Shown: piece after piece, positions 22,191 through 33,450 of the stretch
How the letters are laid out: the number at the start of each line of letters is the position of its first letter
How positions within the stretch are numbered: the stretch's first letter is position 1
Origin: Cubamyces lactineus
Taxonomy: Eukaryota > Basidiomycota > Agaricomycetes > Polyporales > Polyporaceae
Assembly (NCBI GenBank): GCA_022376465.1
Contig: JACDTU010000004.1
Location: 806,001-870,000, forward strand
Direction: 5' to 3'
DNA length: 64,000 nt
The notes under the pieces: model-generated
Databases searched by the model: none
What the model was told of the DNA's origin: nothing
Seen by the model: the letters and a program-made list of their open reading frames with translations, nothing else
Position numbers and translations under genes: made by a program

Positions 22191-22484
22191 CGTTGGCCTC
22201 CTAGGGACGTTCCCATCGCCCAATCTCCATCCTCATCTCTCGCGACCGTCCGAATCCGAGTCCGAGTCTGCGTCCGAAACCGAATCCCATCGAGATCTCG
22301 CGTCGTGTTCAGCTTGGGACGAGGGCAGTGTACGTATAAGCCGTTTCCTGTCGTCACCGCGCCTTCTCTGATTTCCCTCCTCTCTCCTCCAGTCTCTCCC
22401 ACCGCTCCTGTCCAGCTGCTCACCAGTCAGTAAATACTCCTTCCTCTTCTTCTCAACACGAACCCCCCTTCCGCGCATCCACCC

Positions 22485-24911
22485 ATGGACCGTCGCGGCC
22501 GCTCTAGAGACGTCTCTCCCGCCGCCATCGCCCGCACCGCCTTCCGCGACGCTGGCCGCACACCGCCCCATCCCGCCTACCCCCGTCCACCTCCCGCGCA
22601 CTCTCCATACCTCCCCGGTCCTTCCAAACCTTCCTACTACGACGCCATATCTCCCTTCCGCGAGCCTCGAGCGTCCTCCTCTCGCCTTCTCTCCATCCCC
22701 GCCATCCCGCCACATCACAGGCAGTCTCTTTCTTCCTCGCCCTCCGACACGCTGTCTCGCACCCACTCCTCAAGCAGCGTCCTGTCAACCTCCTCAGAAC
22801 CAAATCCTCCAGAGCCGCTCACGCCTCCCGACGCGGGTACGGAGTACGCGTATGCCTGTGAGCGCCCACTTGAGTACTATGACTCGCCACCCTCTCCCCC
22901 ACGCACACTCCAAGATCAGATGCACGTTGCCTACGCGCTCGAGAACATGCACCTCGCAAAGGTCCTTCTGCTCAAGCTGCGCGGAATCGAGGTCAGCGGA
23001 GACGACGACCCACGCATTGCCCAGGTGCGCGACGAGGATTTTTCCAGCTCCTTTGTCCCCGACGGCGGTCTCCGCCTTGACGACGCTACAGAAGCGCGCG
23101 TCCGTGAGGCCGAGCGTCGCGCAAAGGAGGCCGAGAAGCGAAGGGCACGCGAGGAGCGGTTGAGGAGGTGTGAGCGGGTATGGGAGTGCAGCGCGCGACG
23201 ATTGAAGACGGAGAAGGAGCGCATAGCACGCGAGCGCGAGGCCGAGGCGCGTGCTCGCCGTCGCGCTGAGCTTGAGGCCCGCGAGCGGGAGCGGGAGCGT
23301 GCGCGGAAGGAGGAGGCAGCCCGGGCCGCGCGGCAGTCCCAGCTAAGGATAGCGAGCGGCCACCCGCGGCAACTGCTCTGCTACGATTCGCTCCGGAACG
23401 CTGATGCACGCTTTCCCAAGCCACACTCTCCTGTAAAGGAGCGCGAGGATGAGGGCAGCGGGTTGTTTCTCTACGACATCATGCCCTCGCCGCCATCACG
23501 CCCCGTGTCTCTCTCCCCACCGTGCAGTGTCTCGCCCACCGATAAGAACTCGCTATCGCTACCCCGTGTGCAGAGAGAGATGGCACTCAAGCACGCAAAG
23601 AGTCTCTCGAGTTCTGTCCCCTTCAGCGATGTTCTCATCGCCATGCACGGGCCTCTCTTCGTCGAAGACGTTGCCAGTCGTCCCCACCCACGCCTCCGTT
23701 CGCATCAAGCAGAGCTGCTTGCGATGCTCTTAGAGCCGGTCGACGTCGTTGACGTCAAAGGCAAGAGTCGGGAAGACAGCCTACCATCCAAGGCAGCTGT
23801 ATCCCAGAAGAGGCCTCACGTGCAGGCAAGCGCACCTGCCCGCTCTTCGACGCTCGAGTCCCTCTCCAGTACGTCTTCTGGTACACCCTCTTCCGCCTCG
23901 ACTGTCACGCGCTCTGGCTCCTGGTTCTCCTTCGGGAGCAGGAGCTCAATGCGCTCGACGTCGACGGCACTCACCACCCCTTCCACTTCCCCTCGCACCC
24001 CGTCCAAGCCCATCATCCAATCATCTGCCCCTCTATCGTCTTCTCCCCCTTCTATGGAGTCAGCGCGAACCCCGCGAGCGTCGTCGAAGCGACCCGCTGC
24101 GCTCACCGTCCCCGCATTAGACCATCCTCTTGCACTTCCTACGCCCCCTCGATCGAAGGCCCGAGAACCCACCGCGCTGGGCAGGGGCCGGCCTCTCACC
24201 CGCCACTCAGGCACCCCCGGTGGGCAACTGTCAGACGACCACTCGCCGCCACGCGCCTCGGGGCTCGTGCACCGCGTGAGCCGCTCGGTATCGTCCCTCA
24301 TGGACTTTGCGGCGCAGTTCCAGAAGGCGTACGTCAAGGCGACGATGTTCTCCGCCGGCGTCGACCTGTACACCCAGCACGCGCGCTCCGAGTCGCGCTC
24401 GGCCTCCAGGTCGCCCTCGCGCTCCCCGGTGCGGCACACGCGCACAAGGTGTGCGTCCGTACCCGTGCGCGGCCGTGCGGGCGGGCTCAAGCCAGAAGGA
24501 TACAGGGTGTGCGCGTTCGACGTGCAGCTGTTCACCGCCGCGGACCGAGCGCTCGAAGGGAGCGCACCGCAACTCCAGCGCACGCTCATCCCGCTCAGCA
24601 CGCCCTCCTCCGTCGACTCGCTCCCCGCGCACGAGCGCGTCTTCCCCCTCCCGCCACCGCCGCCGCGCTCCCCGTTCCGCCCCGCGGCCCCGCCCGGGAG
24701 CTGCCTGTCGCGCCTTAGGCCGGTGGCGAACCCGCTGATGGTGCGCCTCCAGGCGCTGCACAATGTGTGCAGGCAGTATGGCATCCCGTGGCAGCCCCGC
24801 ACGCGGGACCAGGTTGCGGGCTTGCCGATGGTGAAGGAGAAGGTGCTTGGGATCGCTTGGGAGGGTGTTGGTCGGAGCGGGCTGGGCTGGGAGGTCTCCG
24901 TTGCGTATTAG
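22485..24911 (+). CDS. Large Ser/Pro-rich protein with central coiled coil, unknown function
   Basis: A single-exon ORF of 808 residues with strong codon bias. The first ~140 residues are Ser/Pro-rich and disordered. An ordered stretch (LQDQMHVAYALENMHLAKVLLLKLRGIEV) comes next. Residues ~200-300 form an Arg/Glu/Ala-rich coiled coil with EAERRAKEAEKRRAREERLRR-like heptads. A short conserved-looking segment with DVLIAMHGPLFVEDV follows. The C-terminal third has SSLMDFAAQFQKAYVKATMF, an RS-rich run and a final globular-looking tail (MVRLQALHNVCRQYGIPW). I do not recognise it. It has no membrane helix and no catalytic motif. Confidence 0.75.
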   Translation: MDRRGRSRDVSPAAIARTAFRDAGRTPPHPAYPRPPPAHSPYLPGPSKPSYYDAISPFREPRASSSRLLSIPAIPPHHRQSLSSSPSDTLSRTHSSSSVLSTSSEPNPPEPLTPPDAGTEYAYACERPLEYYDSPPSPPRTLQDQMHVAYALENMHLAKVLLLKLRGIEVSGDDDPRIAQVRDEDFSSSFVPDGGLRLDDATEARVREAERRAKEAEKRRAREERLRRCERVWECSARRLKTEKERIAREREAEARARRRAELEARERERERARKEEAARAARQSQLRIASGHPRQLLCYDSLRNADARFPKPHSPVKEREDEGSGLFLYDIMPSPPSRPVSLSPPCSVSPTDKNSLSLPRVQREMALKHAKSLSSSVPFSDVLIAMHGPLFVEDVASRPHPRLRSHQAELLAMLLEPVDVVDVKGKSREDSLPSKAAVSQKRPHVQASAPARSSTLESLSSTSSGTPSSASTVTRSGSWFSFGSRSSMRSTSTALTTPSTSPRTPSKPIIQSSAPLSSSPPSMESARTPRASSKRPAALTVPALDHPLALPTPPRSKAREPTALGRGRPLTRHSGTPGGQLSDDHSPPRASGLVHRVSRSVSSLMDFAAQFQKAYVKATMFSAGVDLYTQHARSESRSASRSPSRSPVRHTRTRCASVPVRGRAGGLKPEGYRVCAFDVQLFTAADRALEGSAPQLQRTLIPLSTPSSVDSLPAHERVFPLPPPPPRSPFRPAAPPGSCLSRLRPVANPLMVRLQALHNVCRQYGIPWQPRTRDQVAGLPMVKEKVLGIAWEGVGRSGLGWEVSVAY

Positions 24912-26007
24912 ACGTGCGGAAGGCCTGTGCCCGCCTGCACCCTTTCATCCCATCCATCCATCCATCCATCCATCCACTTATTCCCCCTTCTCTCCTCTCC
25001 CCTCTCCCAACTCCTGGTCTTGTCGGTGCCGTTGTATGCGGCTTCGACGGACTACATCTCCTCCCCCTTCCATCCCCAATGTTACGAACAATGAGTGCGC
25101 GTGCGCACCGCCGCTTTGTGCTTGCTATCGCTCGCGCTTGCTCGCTTTTATGAACTTCACGGACACGTCACGACTCTCCCACAATATCGCACGAACCCAT
25201 GATTCCACGTCCATCCTCACGTCCACGTCGTCTCCCATTCACATCCACATCCCATCCACATCACGCAGTTATCATATCTCTCCCTCTCCCCCTCTCTCCC
25301 TCTCTCCCTCTTCTCCCCATCTTCATCCTCATCCTCTATCTTCCTCATTTATTGAGGCGGGTCGCTGCGGCGGGGCCGTGTGTGTGTACTTGTGGTTGCG
25401 TCTAGCGGGCGGGTAGAGCTCCCGTCGCGGCCCAACCCGCCTCACCACCGTTCGTATGGATAGGACTCTTCCCTTGCTCGTTATCATGCCTAATGCTCCC
25501 TAGTGCGCCTTTGCGGCGTCCTCTTCTCCCCCTTTTCTCCCTCTTCCCCTTTACACCCCTTCTTCCGCCTTCTCCCCTTTCTACTTTTTCCATCCCGACT
25601 TTTTCTACCCTTTTGAAATTTCTCACTGTATCATGATTGCACTCCCGCTTTGCGCTGTACATGTTGCTGTCCCCCCTCCTCTTCTGTCCTGCGTTGCAGG
25701 TAGACACGCACGCACAGGGCGCTGTGTGCGTTGTTGTACGAGTATATACATATCATACCCCCCGGAGCCGGAGATATCACTTCCTTACCCGCTGTACCTA
25801 GTTGCGCGACTCGGATTGCTGCTTATACGAACCATCTTATGCCTTACTGTCGATGCGTGAACACTTCTCATAAGGATCAGGCAGATGGTGGGTTGAGTGG
25901 ATGTGAGGAGAATCCGACGAATAGATATATCCACGATAGCGAAGCGAAAGTACATAGAACCTGAGCAAGGTTCGCGAGATAGCGACAAGACAGCAGAGTC
26001 GACGCCG
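24912..26007. other. Convergent 3' intergenic region with CATC and C/T repeats
   Basis: No gene seen. It contains a (CATC)n run at 24951-24976 and long pyrimidine tracts at ~25262-25335 and ~25518-25560, and should hold the 3' UTRs of the plus-strand 22485 gene and the minus-strand SIKE-like gene. Confidence 0.5.
24951..24976. repeat. (CATC)n tetranucleotide repeat
   Basis: Six and a half perfect CATC units about 40 bp after the stop codon of the 22485 gene. Confidence 0.85.
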
Positions 26008-27457
26008 TTACCGGTCGTACCCACCGCCGCCCTGCATTTGCCACGGCCGTTCTGCAGGTGGCTGGCTCGGGTTCATGCCCTCCCACATCGGCGGCGGGCC
26101 TCCTCCCCGCCCCCGACCAAACATCGCCGGCCGCCGTCCTTGCACCCCACGCATCCCCGGCTGGCCCATCCCCTGCATGCCCATCGGCCCGCCCCCGCCT
26201 GCGCCCGGCGGCCCGCCCATGCCTCCCGGACCCTGGCCCATCGGACCCCCCGGGCCCTGCGGGCCCCCCATCACGACCATACCCCCGCCAGCCATGTGCG
26301 CAGCGGCCTCGAACGACGAGGGCAGCCCAGGACGCTGCCCGGGACTGCCGGCGCGCTGGAGCTGCTGCTGCTGCTGCTGGAGCTGCTGGAACTGCTGCTG
26401 GGAGTGCTGCTGCTGGAGCGGGTACGGGTGCACGGGGATCTGCCGGCGGAAGGTGAGCTCGCGCGCCTCGTCCTCGAGCCAGCCGTTCGCCTCGGCGGAG
26501 GCGCGGTCGATGCCCAGCGCGCGCCGGAGCTCTTCGTTTTCTCGCTCGAGCCGCGCGATCTCGGCTTCGCGCTCGAGCGCCCAGTCGTCTCGGGTGTCGA
26601 GCAGCGCGTCGAATGTGTGGACGTCGGATGGTTCTGATGCTGTCAGGGCGTTGGAGGGCTCGCTTGGGTCTTCTGCAGACTGGGGCGGGTGCTCTGAAGC
26701 CTCGGCTAGGTTTTGGGTTTCTGGGTGAGGAAGTTGGGGTGCTTCAGAGGATTCGACATTGAGAGACTGGAGAAGAGCACGGAGGTTCTGAGCGAGGCGG
26801 TATAGGGAGAGCGTCGTGGCGTCGTCGTTGGACAGGACGGCCTGTGGGAGGGAAGTGTCTAGCGTTTGCATGAGGGCCTCGTAATGCCGCGAAAGTGACA
26901 GCTCGTGCTGTTGCGCAGCAGACTGTGTATGACCATAATGTTATAAGTTAATGCATACACAAGTTGGATAGCCGAATGCATACGACGTGGGCACGGAACT
27001 TTGACATGACTGTCTCCATGGTCTTCTCGTACTCCTGGAGGAGTGCGGAGAGCTGCTTGTTCTCTTGGAACAGCGTATGGTTCTCGATGACAATTTGAGC
27101 ACTTTGCCTTTCCAGCTCTGACTCGAACGTCTCTGAAAGCAAGGCGAATCATCACTCTCAATGACGCGTTCGATTGTACAATGAGTACGCGCAGATGCAT
27201 CTACACGCACCTTTCGAGATGTCTAGGTTGACCCTCCGCAGAGTGAGGCCGCTCGCAACGTTCTGGGCTTCAGACTAACAACACTTTGCATGCATGAATG
27301 CTCGGGCACGCGGGGGAGAGCGGCGGGTGCCTACTTTGAGCGACTGGGCCTGCGTCGCGAGTGAGGACGCCATCTTGAGGTTCAGCGCGTTCTGCTCGGA
27401 GAGGTCCATAAGGCATTGCCATGCCCGGATGAGCTCGGCCTCGGTTTCGTGGTACAT
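26008..27457 (-). CDS. SIKE/FGFR1OP2-family coiled-coil protein (STRIPAK component, SCI1-like)
   Basis: Four exons give about 416 residues. The start exon is 27335-27457; the last exon encodes the 3' two-thirds and ends at 26008. The diagnostic part is [12 protein letters not shown] followed by [20 protein letters not shown] and [17 protein letters not shown]. This matches the SIKE/FGFR1OP2 pattern of ENxxLxxENxxLxxxLxEYxxxLExIMSKYR. A second short coiled coil ([17 protein letters not shown]) corresponds to the second helix of that family. Family knowledge: these small coiled-coil proteins belong to the STRIPAK phosphatase-kinase complex, which in fungi controls hyphal fusion and fruiting-body development. 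The C terminus is extended by a Gln run and a Gly/Pro/Met-rich tail not usual for the family. Confidence 0.72.
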
Positions 27458-27703
27458 AGCGGGCGAGAACGACGGAGCGAGTCTAAGGGTATATCGGTGT
27501 AAGAGGACGAGAGGCGGAGGTGTAGCACGCCGACCAGCGTGGACGGGAGAGAGATTGGTAGAATGCCATTCTGGGACATCCACTCTACCAAACGGTGGAG
27601 TGTCCAGGGTCCGACCACAAGGCTGGTCCTGCAGGCTCAGCTTTCTTCTGTCACCACGACTTGTTGTTACTGACTTAATCGGACCCTACCATTAAACTGC
27701 ATC

Positions 27704-28723
27704 ATGATGAAACTCATCCATATCAAGCGACCGAACTTGACGGTACATGTTCCCGAAGCCCGCAAGGATGTCGTGCAACCAGTACGTCAGTCGGGCTGTC
27801 TTCGCCTATTGCACCGGAAATGCTGACGGCGCAGAATACTTCAGACATTGTAGATCATAAATATATGCATCAATTGAGGCTCCCCTCGCTTTCATGATGA
27901 AGTGCACTAGCAGAAGACAGCGCGGACGACGACTTCGCCGTCTAGCTGTTCAGACACCTCGCTTGTGTGAAGCGTCACAGGATCGCTCGTACTCCCAAGA
28001 GCATCTCACACTTCATCTGGGTAGGCCCATGTAGAACGAAGGCAGTGAATATAGACGTTTGTATCATGAATCGCCAACAGAATGTTCGTTCAAGAGGACA
28101 AACGTCGAAGGCCCGCATACGACTACAATCACGCCGCCCAATGAATACCAGGTCTGTTCCCCTTTGAACGGAGGATTTACGACTCTCTCGTCCCACACGA
28201 CCTATTATTGACCCTCTGTTTAGGTCATGCACGGAATGGCTCTCGTCGGCACCGCAACTATCTTTGACAAGACTCCCATTCCCACCGAACTCGTGTGTAG
28301 GTTCAGACTAAGCCACAGATTCGCTGAAGTCACGATTGGGGACCGTCGAGCACCGCGGCCCCCCGTCTCCTTTTCGTCTGAACATCCAGGTAGCACTTCT
28401 CCCTGAACCCATATAGGGTGGGAGTATAGATATCGACTATAAGGTATGCGACGTGCGCTTTTTGGATCGAAAAGTCCGGGATACAGAGTCTGAAGCCGAA
28501 GTCTGTGGTTATCGGCGCTTACCGATAGGTCTTGATCACAGTAAGCTTCGAGCCTCCATCTTCGATGCGTCACGGTGAGGATTTTCATAATATAGATTCA
28601 AAACGACCACTGATTCTCTCGTAATTCAGGTTTATGTTATTCTACAGGGCATTGAGCCCGTTCAGTTGTCAATCGCGCCGCGCCGTGGAGCCATTGCTGT
28701 GGCGGATGAGTAGTGAGTCATGA
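27704..28723 (+). CDS. Small-exon hypothetical gene (both ends uncertain)
   Basis: A chain of short exons keeps one frame: an exon ending at 28020 (contains DRSYSQEHLTLHL), 28081-28151 (ECSFKRTNVEGPHTTTITPP), 28224-28389 (VMHGMALVGTATIFDKTPIP and more) and 28430-28540 (YKVCDVRFLDRKVRD). Introns of 60, 72 and 40 nt have standard ends. The 5' end is either an exon at 27704 (MMKLIHIKRPNL, then a CTGAC branch and cag) or an ATG at 27893. The 3' end could be a read-through to a GTGAGG donor near 28575 and a last exon stopping at 28723, or a stop at 28711 in another frame. I do not recognise the family. Confidence 0.45.
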
Positions 28724-28830
28724 GTCAATATCTTCATAAACGCAGTCCCTATTCGTTCATAGATTCAAATCTATTGCTATGTTCATATGTATCACAGCGA
28801 CAACATCCTTCATATCTCGAAGGAACAAAG

Positions 28831-29015
28831 CCAACCAGTGTCCGGGCGGCACAAACCATGATCTCTTCGCGACTACTGTGGATGGAAGCGAACCTGGACG
28901 TTGCTTCCATGAAGCGTCCCGCCGGTGGCAGGATGGGGAGTTGTCCGAGGAAGCTGCTGCTATAAGGCCCAGTACAGCAGCGCAAAGGGGCATCCATCAA
29001 GCACACTCTGGCTGA
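28831..29015 (+). pseudogene. Possible dsRBD relic
   Basis: One frame contains TNHDLFATTVDGSEPGRCF and then GELSEEAAAI before a stop at 29013-29015. The pattern of H-x3-F, VDG, a Gly and a terminal Ala-rich helix resembles the second half of a dsRBD. No convincing upstream exon with a helix-1 LNNYLQ-like motif joins to it in frame. It may be chance. Confidence 0.18.
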
Positions 29016-29586
29016 TTTGTGGGCAGGTATGCTAGGCTCGGGACGCGACTCCTTGTGGGAGTACTGTAGGCGCCTGCATAACTCGGTTCCGCGCGCCGAT
29101 CATCCTAAGCTTGTTTGCTTCTTTGTACATAGAACGCGAGTGGTATCCATGCAATCAGCGGCACCCCAGGCACCTTCGACGGTCAAATCATTGCAACGTA
29201 TTGTTCGATAGCTGCCAGAAGCTGGCTGGAAATAGGTGGATAACCATAGCTGCGGATGGGAGTACTGGCCGTTGTCAGAACATTAACGCTGTGATGGGAG
29301 ACGGTAGCGTGGCCCCTTGGCGGGGACGCGCCTGATGCGCACCGGCGCCTATGTGGAAGCTGGTGGTTCTCGCTGGATTGGCCCGAAATTCTCCTCTCCT
29401 CCTGTACAACACCATCTCCTCGCTCCTTCCTCCTCGTAAACGCCCCGTCCGCCTTAACGTATAGCTCTATCATCCTTTAACTCTTTCTCGTTTACGTCTC
29501 CACCCGCCGCTCGCACAGCACCCACACGCCCTTTTCCTCCCAACCCCAGACGGACAGATCACACTGCATCCCCCTAGTGTGCTACG
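29016..29586. other. Promoter region of the R3HCC1L-like gene, no gene seen
   Basis: A pyrimidine-rich leader (29390-29560) precedes the start at 29587. No credible ORF. Confidence 0.45.
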
Positions 29587-30446
29587 ATGGCAGCTTCACT
29601 TTCTCAGCTCTCCGCATGCGTCACTCGCATCCTCTCTCTCACCGGCTTTCCAAAGGAGCTCAAGACCAGAGACATCCAAGCCGCTTTCTCCGAGTGGGAG
29701 ACCGTGAACGGAGGCTTCAAGATAAAGTGGATTGACGATACTAGCCTCCTCATTGTGTTTCACGATGCCACCGTTGGTGAGTGCCTCACCAGCCGGTCCT
29801 TACGTCTCCGTCTATGCTCTATATGCGTCCCATACTGATGTATGCGCATCTTCCTATCCCTGCAGCGAAACGGGCATATCTGCATGCGCTCGCATTCCCC
29901 CCATCTATCTTCTCATCCCCCAACTCGCAGTCAACCTTCACCATCAAGCCTTATGACGGCCCTGATGCCCAGGATATCATTCAATCCGTCAACGCTAGGA
30001 CTCACAACAACTCGGGTCGTGGTCACAACGTCCGCGGGTCTGTCTCTCACAACCGCGGTGCCTCTGTCAGTCACTTCAACCGCAACAACAACATTTCTGG
30101 TAGCAGCATCCAGACCAATGGCAGTGCCCTAAACCAGGCCGCCTCTCGCGACCGCGAGCCATCCCCTACGCTGCCCAACCTCCCATCACACCCCACTCTG
30201 AACGCCCTCATCTCCTCGTCTCTCGGCGGAGACGTCTCGCCAATCGATCCGACCGCATCCGACCCTGCAGTCCTCGCTGCGCAGCCTGAACATGGCGCTC
30301 CACGCATCGGTGACCCTGGCAAGAGGATGCTCGGAGCAGCGCTGGGTATGAGGCACCCTTCGTTGCCCCCGCGTGTCATCGGTGGTGCAGGCAACGCCGT
30401 CGGGGAGGTGCAGCGGGCGATGAGCGGGCTCGTGGTGAGCGAGTAA
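29587..30446 (+). CDS. R3HCC1L/Thc1-like protein with an RRM-type fold
   Basis: Exons 29587-29776 and 29866-30446 give 256 residues. The start RILSLTGFPKELKTRDIQAAF, then FKIKWIDDTSLLIVFHDAT and AKRAYLHALAFP, fits the divergent RRM of the R3H-and-coiled-coil (R3HCC1L) family and its fungal relatives. There the first strand reads like LxGFPxEhKTxDI. The remainder is Asn/Ser-rich and disordered, with a conserved-looking end (GKRMLGAALGMRHPSLPPR). A role in RNA metabolism is inferred from the fold only. The intron is 89 nt, in phase 1, between DATV and AKR. Confidence 0.62.
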
Positions 30447-31007
30447 ACGCTTCCCTGCGACATCATTCGGACGGATACGCGGAGGAGTTGGGCACAGGAT
30501 TTGGCGTGCATTTCACACAGGTGGAGGTCGTGTTCTCGATACTGTCTATGCTGTTTTCTTAATTTGTAACCACGGAGCGTCCCGGTGTTGATCGTTTTCT
30601 CTCTTGCACTTCTCTTCAGCATTTAGCACTGTACGCGTGGCAGCGTGCGGGCAAGTCAGCATTCGGTTGATACACCTTGGCCGTGCCAGTGGTATGATCT
30701 GCTGTACAACACAAAGTCAATCTTTCCCCTCAGGCTCGGAGGCCTTCATGGAGCGCAAAGCGTTGTCATGCGACTATTATGTCTTAGCTCCAGCCTCCAG
30801 CCGCCTTAGCCGCAACAGAAACGGCGATGCGTAGCGTCTGCCACTTTGGTGGCGGCGCCTATCGTAGAGACTTGCCAATTTTGGAGAGGAGCCGACTACC
30901 GGAAGCATTTGTTCATCCTGAGGTCATGCTGCGACGCTGCGTGCGACTTGTCGCAAATACGCAGCCAACGCGCAGTTCTACCGTCGGATCCGTATCTACC
31001 AGTCGAG
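30447..31007. other. Intergenic region, promoter of the TPR gene
   Basis: A 561-bp spacer with no gene seen. An in-frame ATG at 30846 precedes the TPR start but its codons look non-coding. Confidence 0.4.
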
Positions 31008-33450
31008 ATGTCGTCGGATGAAGAGAAGAAGACCCAGGTCGAGCGCCTGAAGGCGGAGGGAAACGCGCTGCATAGCAAGGGCGACTACGCCAAAGCGCGA
31101 TCGAAGTACACCGAGGCCATCGCGCTCGACGGCGAGAATGCAGTGCTCTACGCCAACCGCGCCGCAGCGTACATCGCGCTCAAGCAGTACGTTCAAAAGA
31201 ACGAACACGTTGGCGATGGGCTCACCTAGGACTTCGTTTGATTAGATATCTGGATGCGGGGAGCGATGCGCAGAGGGTAAGTTTGTGACCGCCCTTGATC
31301 GCAGCTCTATAAACGGCCTCATCGACAATTATACGCATGGCCAGGCTGTCGAGTTGGACCCTAACTATAGCAAAGCATGGGCACGTCTAGCGAAAGCCAG
31401 TTATGTGAGCGACCGTGTACACGTCAGCCAAGAGTACGTACTGACCCTCGTGTCGTTGACAGGAATTGCACGTCTGGCCACTCAGCGTGAACGCTTGGAA
31501 GAAGGCTCTAGAGACGCTACCGTCCGCGGAGTTGACACCAACAGAAGAGCAGCTCAAACAGCAATATGAAGAAGGTCTCAAGCTAGCCGAGGCTGAGCGG
31601 GAGAAGTCCGAGAAGAAGGGTACGACCCTCGAGCAGAACAACCTGCACGCCCTGCCTACCGAAGACACGCCTTGGATGCGGGCCCTGAAGATGGAGGACG
31701 TCCTGACCGCGAACAACGTCCTCAACACCAGCGTGGGTGGTCGTGCCACACATCGACACACACACGCAAGGCGAGTGCTAGCTGACGTCGCCCCCGCAGG
31801 CGTGGGCGATCATGAACGCGTACAAGGTGGGCGCATTCCGCGTGGCCGCGCTCCATTTGCCACCCGCATTTGCTCACAACTCTATCACATGCGCTGCCGC
31901 GCCGCTCCAGGACTTCTCCGAGGGCGTGCGCTACATGAAGCAGATTAAGAAGACCGACGCCGGCATCCAAGGGAATCCGAACGTAAGCGGCCTCGCACTT
32001 TCCCCTGCTGGCAATCGCACGACCGATTGGATCATCATACATTTCGATATGTCCCTCTGCAGGCCCTCCAGTCAATCGTCGGCGGGATCCTCAGGGATGA
32101 CCGTGTGTTTCACATGGACTGTGAAGACTGGCTGGAGAAACTGCAGCTTCAAGGTATGCCCTCCGTATCCCGCATCCGGACGTGCAGCTACCCCGATCGC
32201 TCGCAGTGCAATTTGAGCTGGCGGCGTACCAGGGCTGGTCAACAGCTGGCCCCGATACTGTGAAGGAAGAAGCCGTCAAGCGGCCGGAAGAAAAGGGCTG
32301 GAAGGCCGTCCGCGGCGCACTGGCAGCAACAATACGGTCAGCACATTGAAGATGTTTAGATCATGGGCGCTTGCTCACTTGGTGTGCTCGCAGAGCGTGG
32401 TTCTTGCGGGCGTATTTCGCAGAGCGTAGCGGCGAGAGTCGATCGCTCGCCCTGCAGTACTACAATAACGTTGTGGATGTGCTTGAGTGGGGGGCGAAGA
32501 CGTGGCACGATGTCCCTCCGGAGGATCGAGGGTACATTTTCCAGAAGACGTTCATCCGTGCTATCAAGCGTATGAGGATGAGTGCTTACCTTGCGGTACG
32601 TCTCCCCTTCGCCACGGCTACGCGGCTTCATTTTCAGAGATTGAGGCTCGAGTTCGATGTCAGGCTCTGAAGGACGCCGAGGACGAGGCTGAGTGCAACG
32701 TCGAGGATCTCATTGATATGGCGAACCAGATGGTGGACGAAACCACGAAGAACACCCCGAAGGACCCCAACGACCTGGAAGGGCCTATTGACAAGGGGGC
32801 GTGGTATTCGTTCTACGTCTACCCGGTCGCCGACGCACACGCGTGAGTAGTGTATACATACACGTGCTAGCGCTACTGCCAGCTCTTTGGCGAGGGACAG
32901 GGCATCCTGCTGACCTTCCCGCAGCACGCTTGGCGCAGTGTTCCTGCAGCAGGGCCTCAGTGCGAAGCAGGCCAATGACACTGAGCAGGCCGGAATGATG
33001 CTCAGCACGGCGGCCAAGTTCTACAACACGGCTGCGGGGATGTACCCACCCGACGATGAAAACTTCCCTCGTACGTTTCTGTTCGTGGCTCTTCGCACTG
33101 CGAGCACGATCGCCTGATGTGCCTACCGCAGTCTTCCTGAAGGTCGCTTGGGAAGCGGCATACCACCTCGGACGGCCCTTGGACGAGACCCTCGCGATAT
33201 GCAAGCGCATCAACGACTCTCTGCCTGGCGTCAGGAAGATCTGGGAGGTCTCCATGGCGGACAAGCTTAGGACGCACCTACTGGACGTGGAGTTGTTCCA
33301 GCAACGCGCGTATGCAGGTCTGCTCGAGAAGAAATACACCAAGGAAACGCCATCGGTGAGAAACAGACCAGACTACGGTAGCTTCTGAGAATGCACGGTA
33401 CTAATAGCTCTCCATTGGACGTTCAGAACCAGGTGTCGCTTACCGACTGA
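31008..33450 (+). CDS. Tetratricopeptide-repeat protein, fungal co-chaperone-like N terminus
   Basis: About 13 exons give roughly 540 residues. The N terminus carries three TPRs: AEGNALHSKGDYAKARSKYT, AVLYANRAAAYIALKQ and NYSKAWARLAKASYELHVW. These are closest in style to STI1/SGT/TTC4 clamps. The linker is Lys/Glu-rich. The C-terminal half is helical, with WAIMNAYKDFSEGVRYMKQI and LALQYYNNVVDVLEWG, and probably forms further degenerate TPR-like helices. The first intron starts at GTACGT 31187 inside KQ|YLDAG. I end the CDS at 33450: an intron 33356-33426 with GTGAGA donor, ACTAATA branch site and ttcag acceptor leads to a 24-nt last exon (NQVSLTD). Ignoring that intron would stop at 33388. 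The partner is unknown. Confidence 0.75.

Larger units (their letters stand above)
17901..22484. other. Long gene-poor GC-rich stretch with simple repeats
   Basis: About 4.6 kb without a convincing gene. It contains CAG-type runs (18440-18480), an alternating purine-pyrimidine tract (19413-19442), a GATGCA/GGATGC hexamer repeat (20629-20670) and, near the next gene, a perfect palindrome (22172-22190). Many overlapping ORFs exist on both strands, as expected from the high GC content, but none shows a domain or splice-consistent exons. It could hold the large promoter of the 22485 gene or non-coding RNA. Confidence 0.45.

Noticed and set aside
23816..24802. 328-codon minus-strand ORF
   Set aside because: Antisense to the 808-residue plus-strand ORF; no start context or domain of its own.
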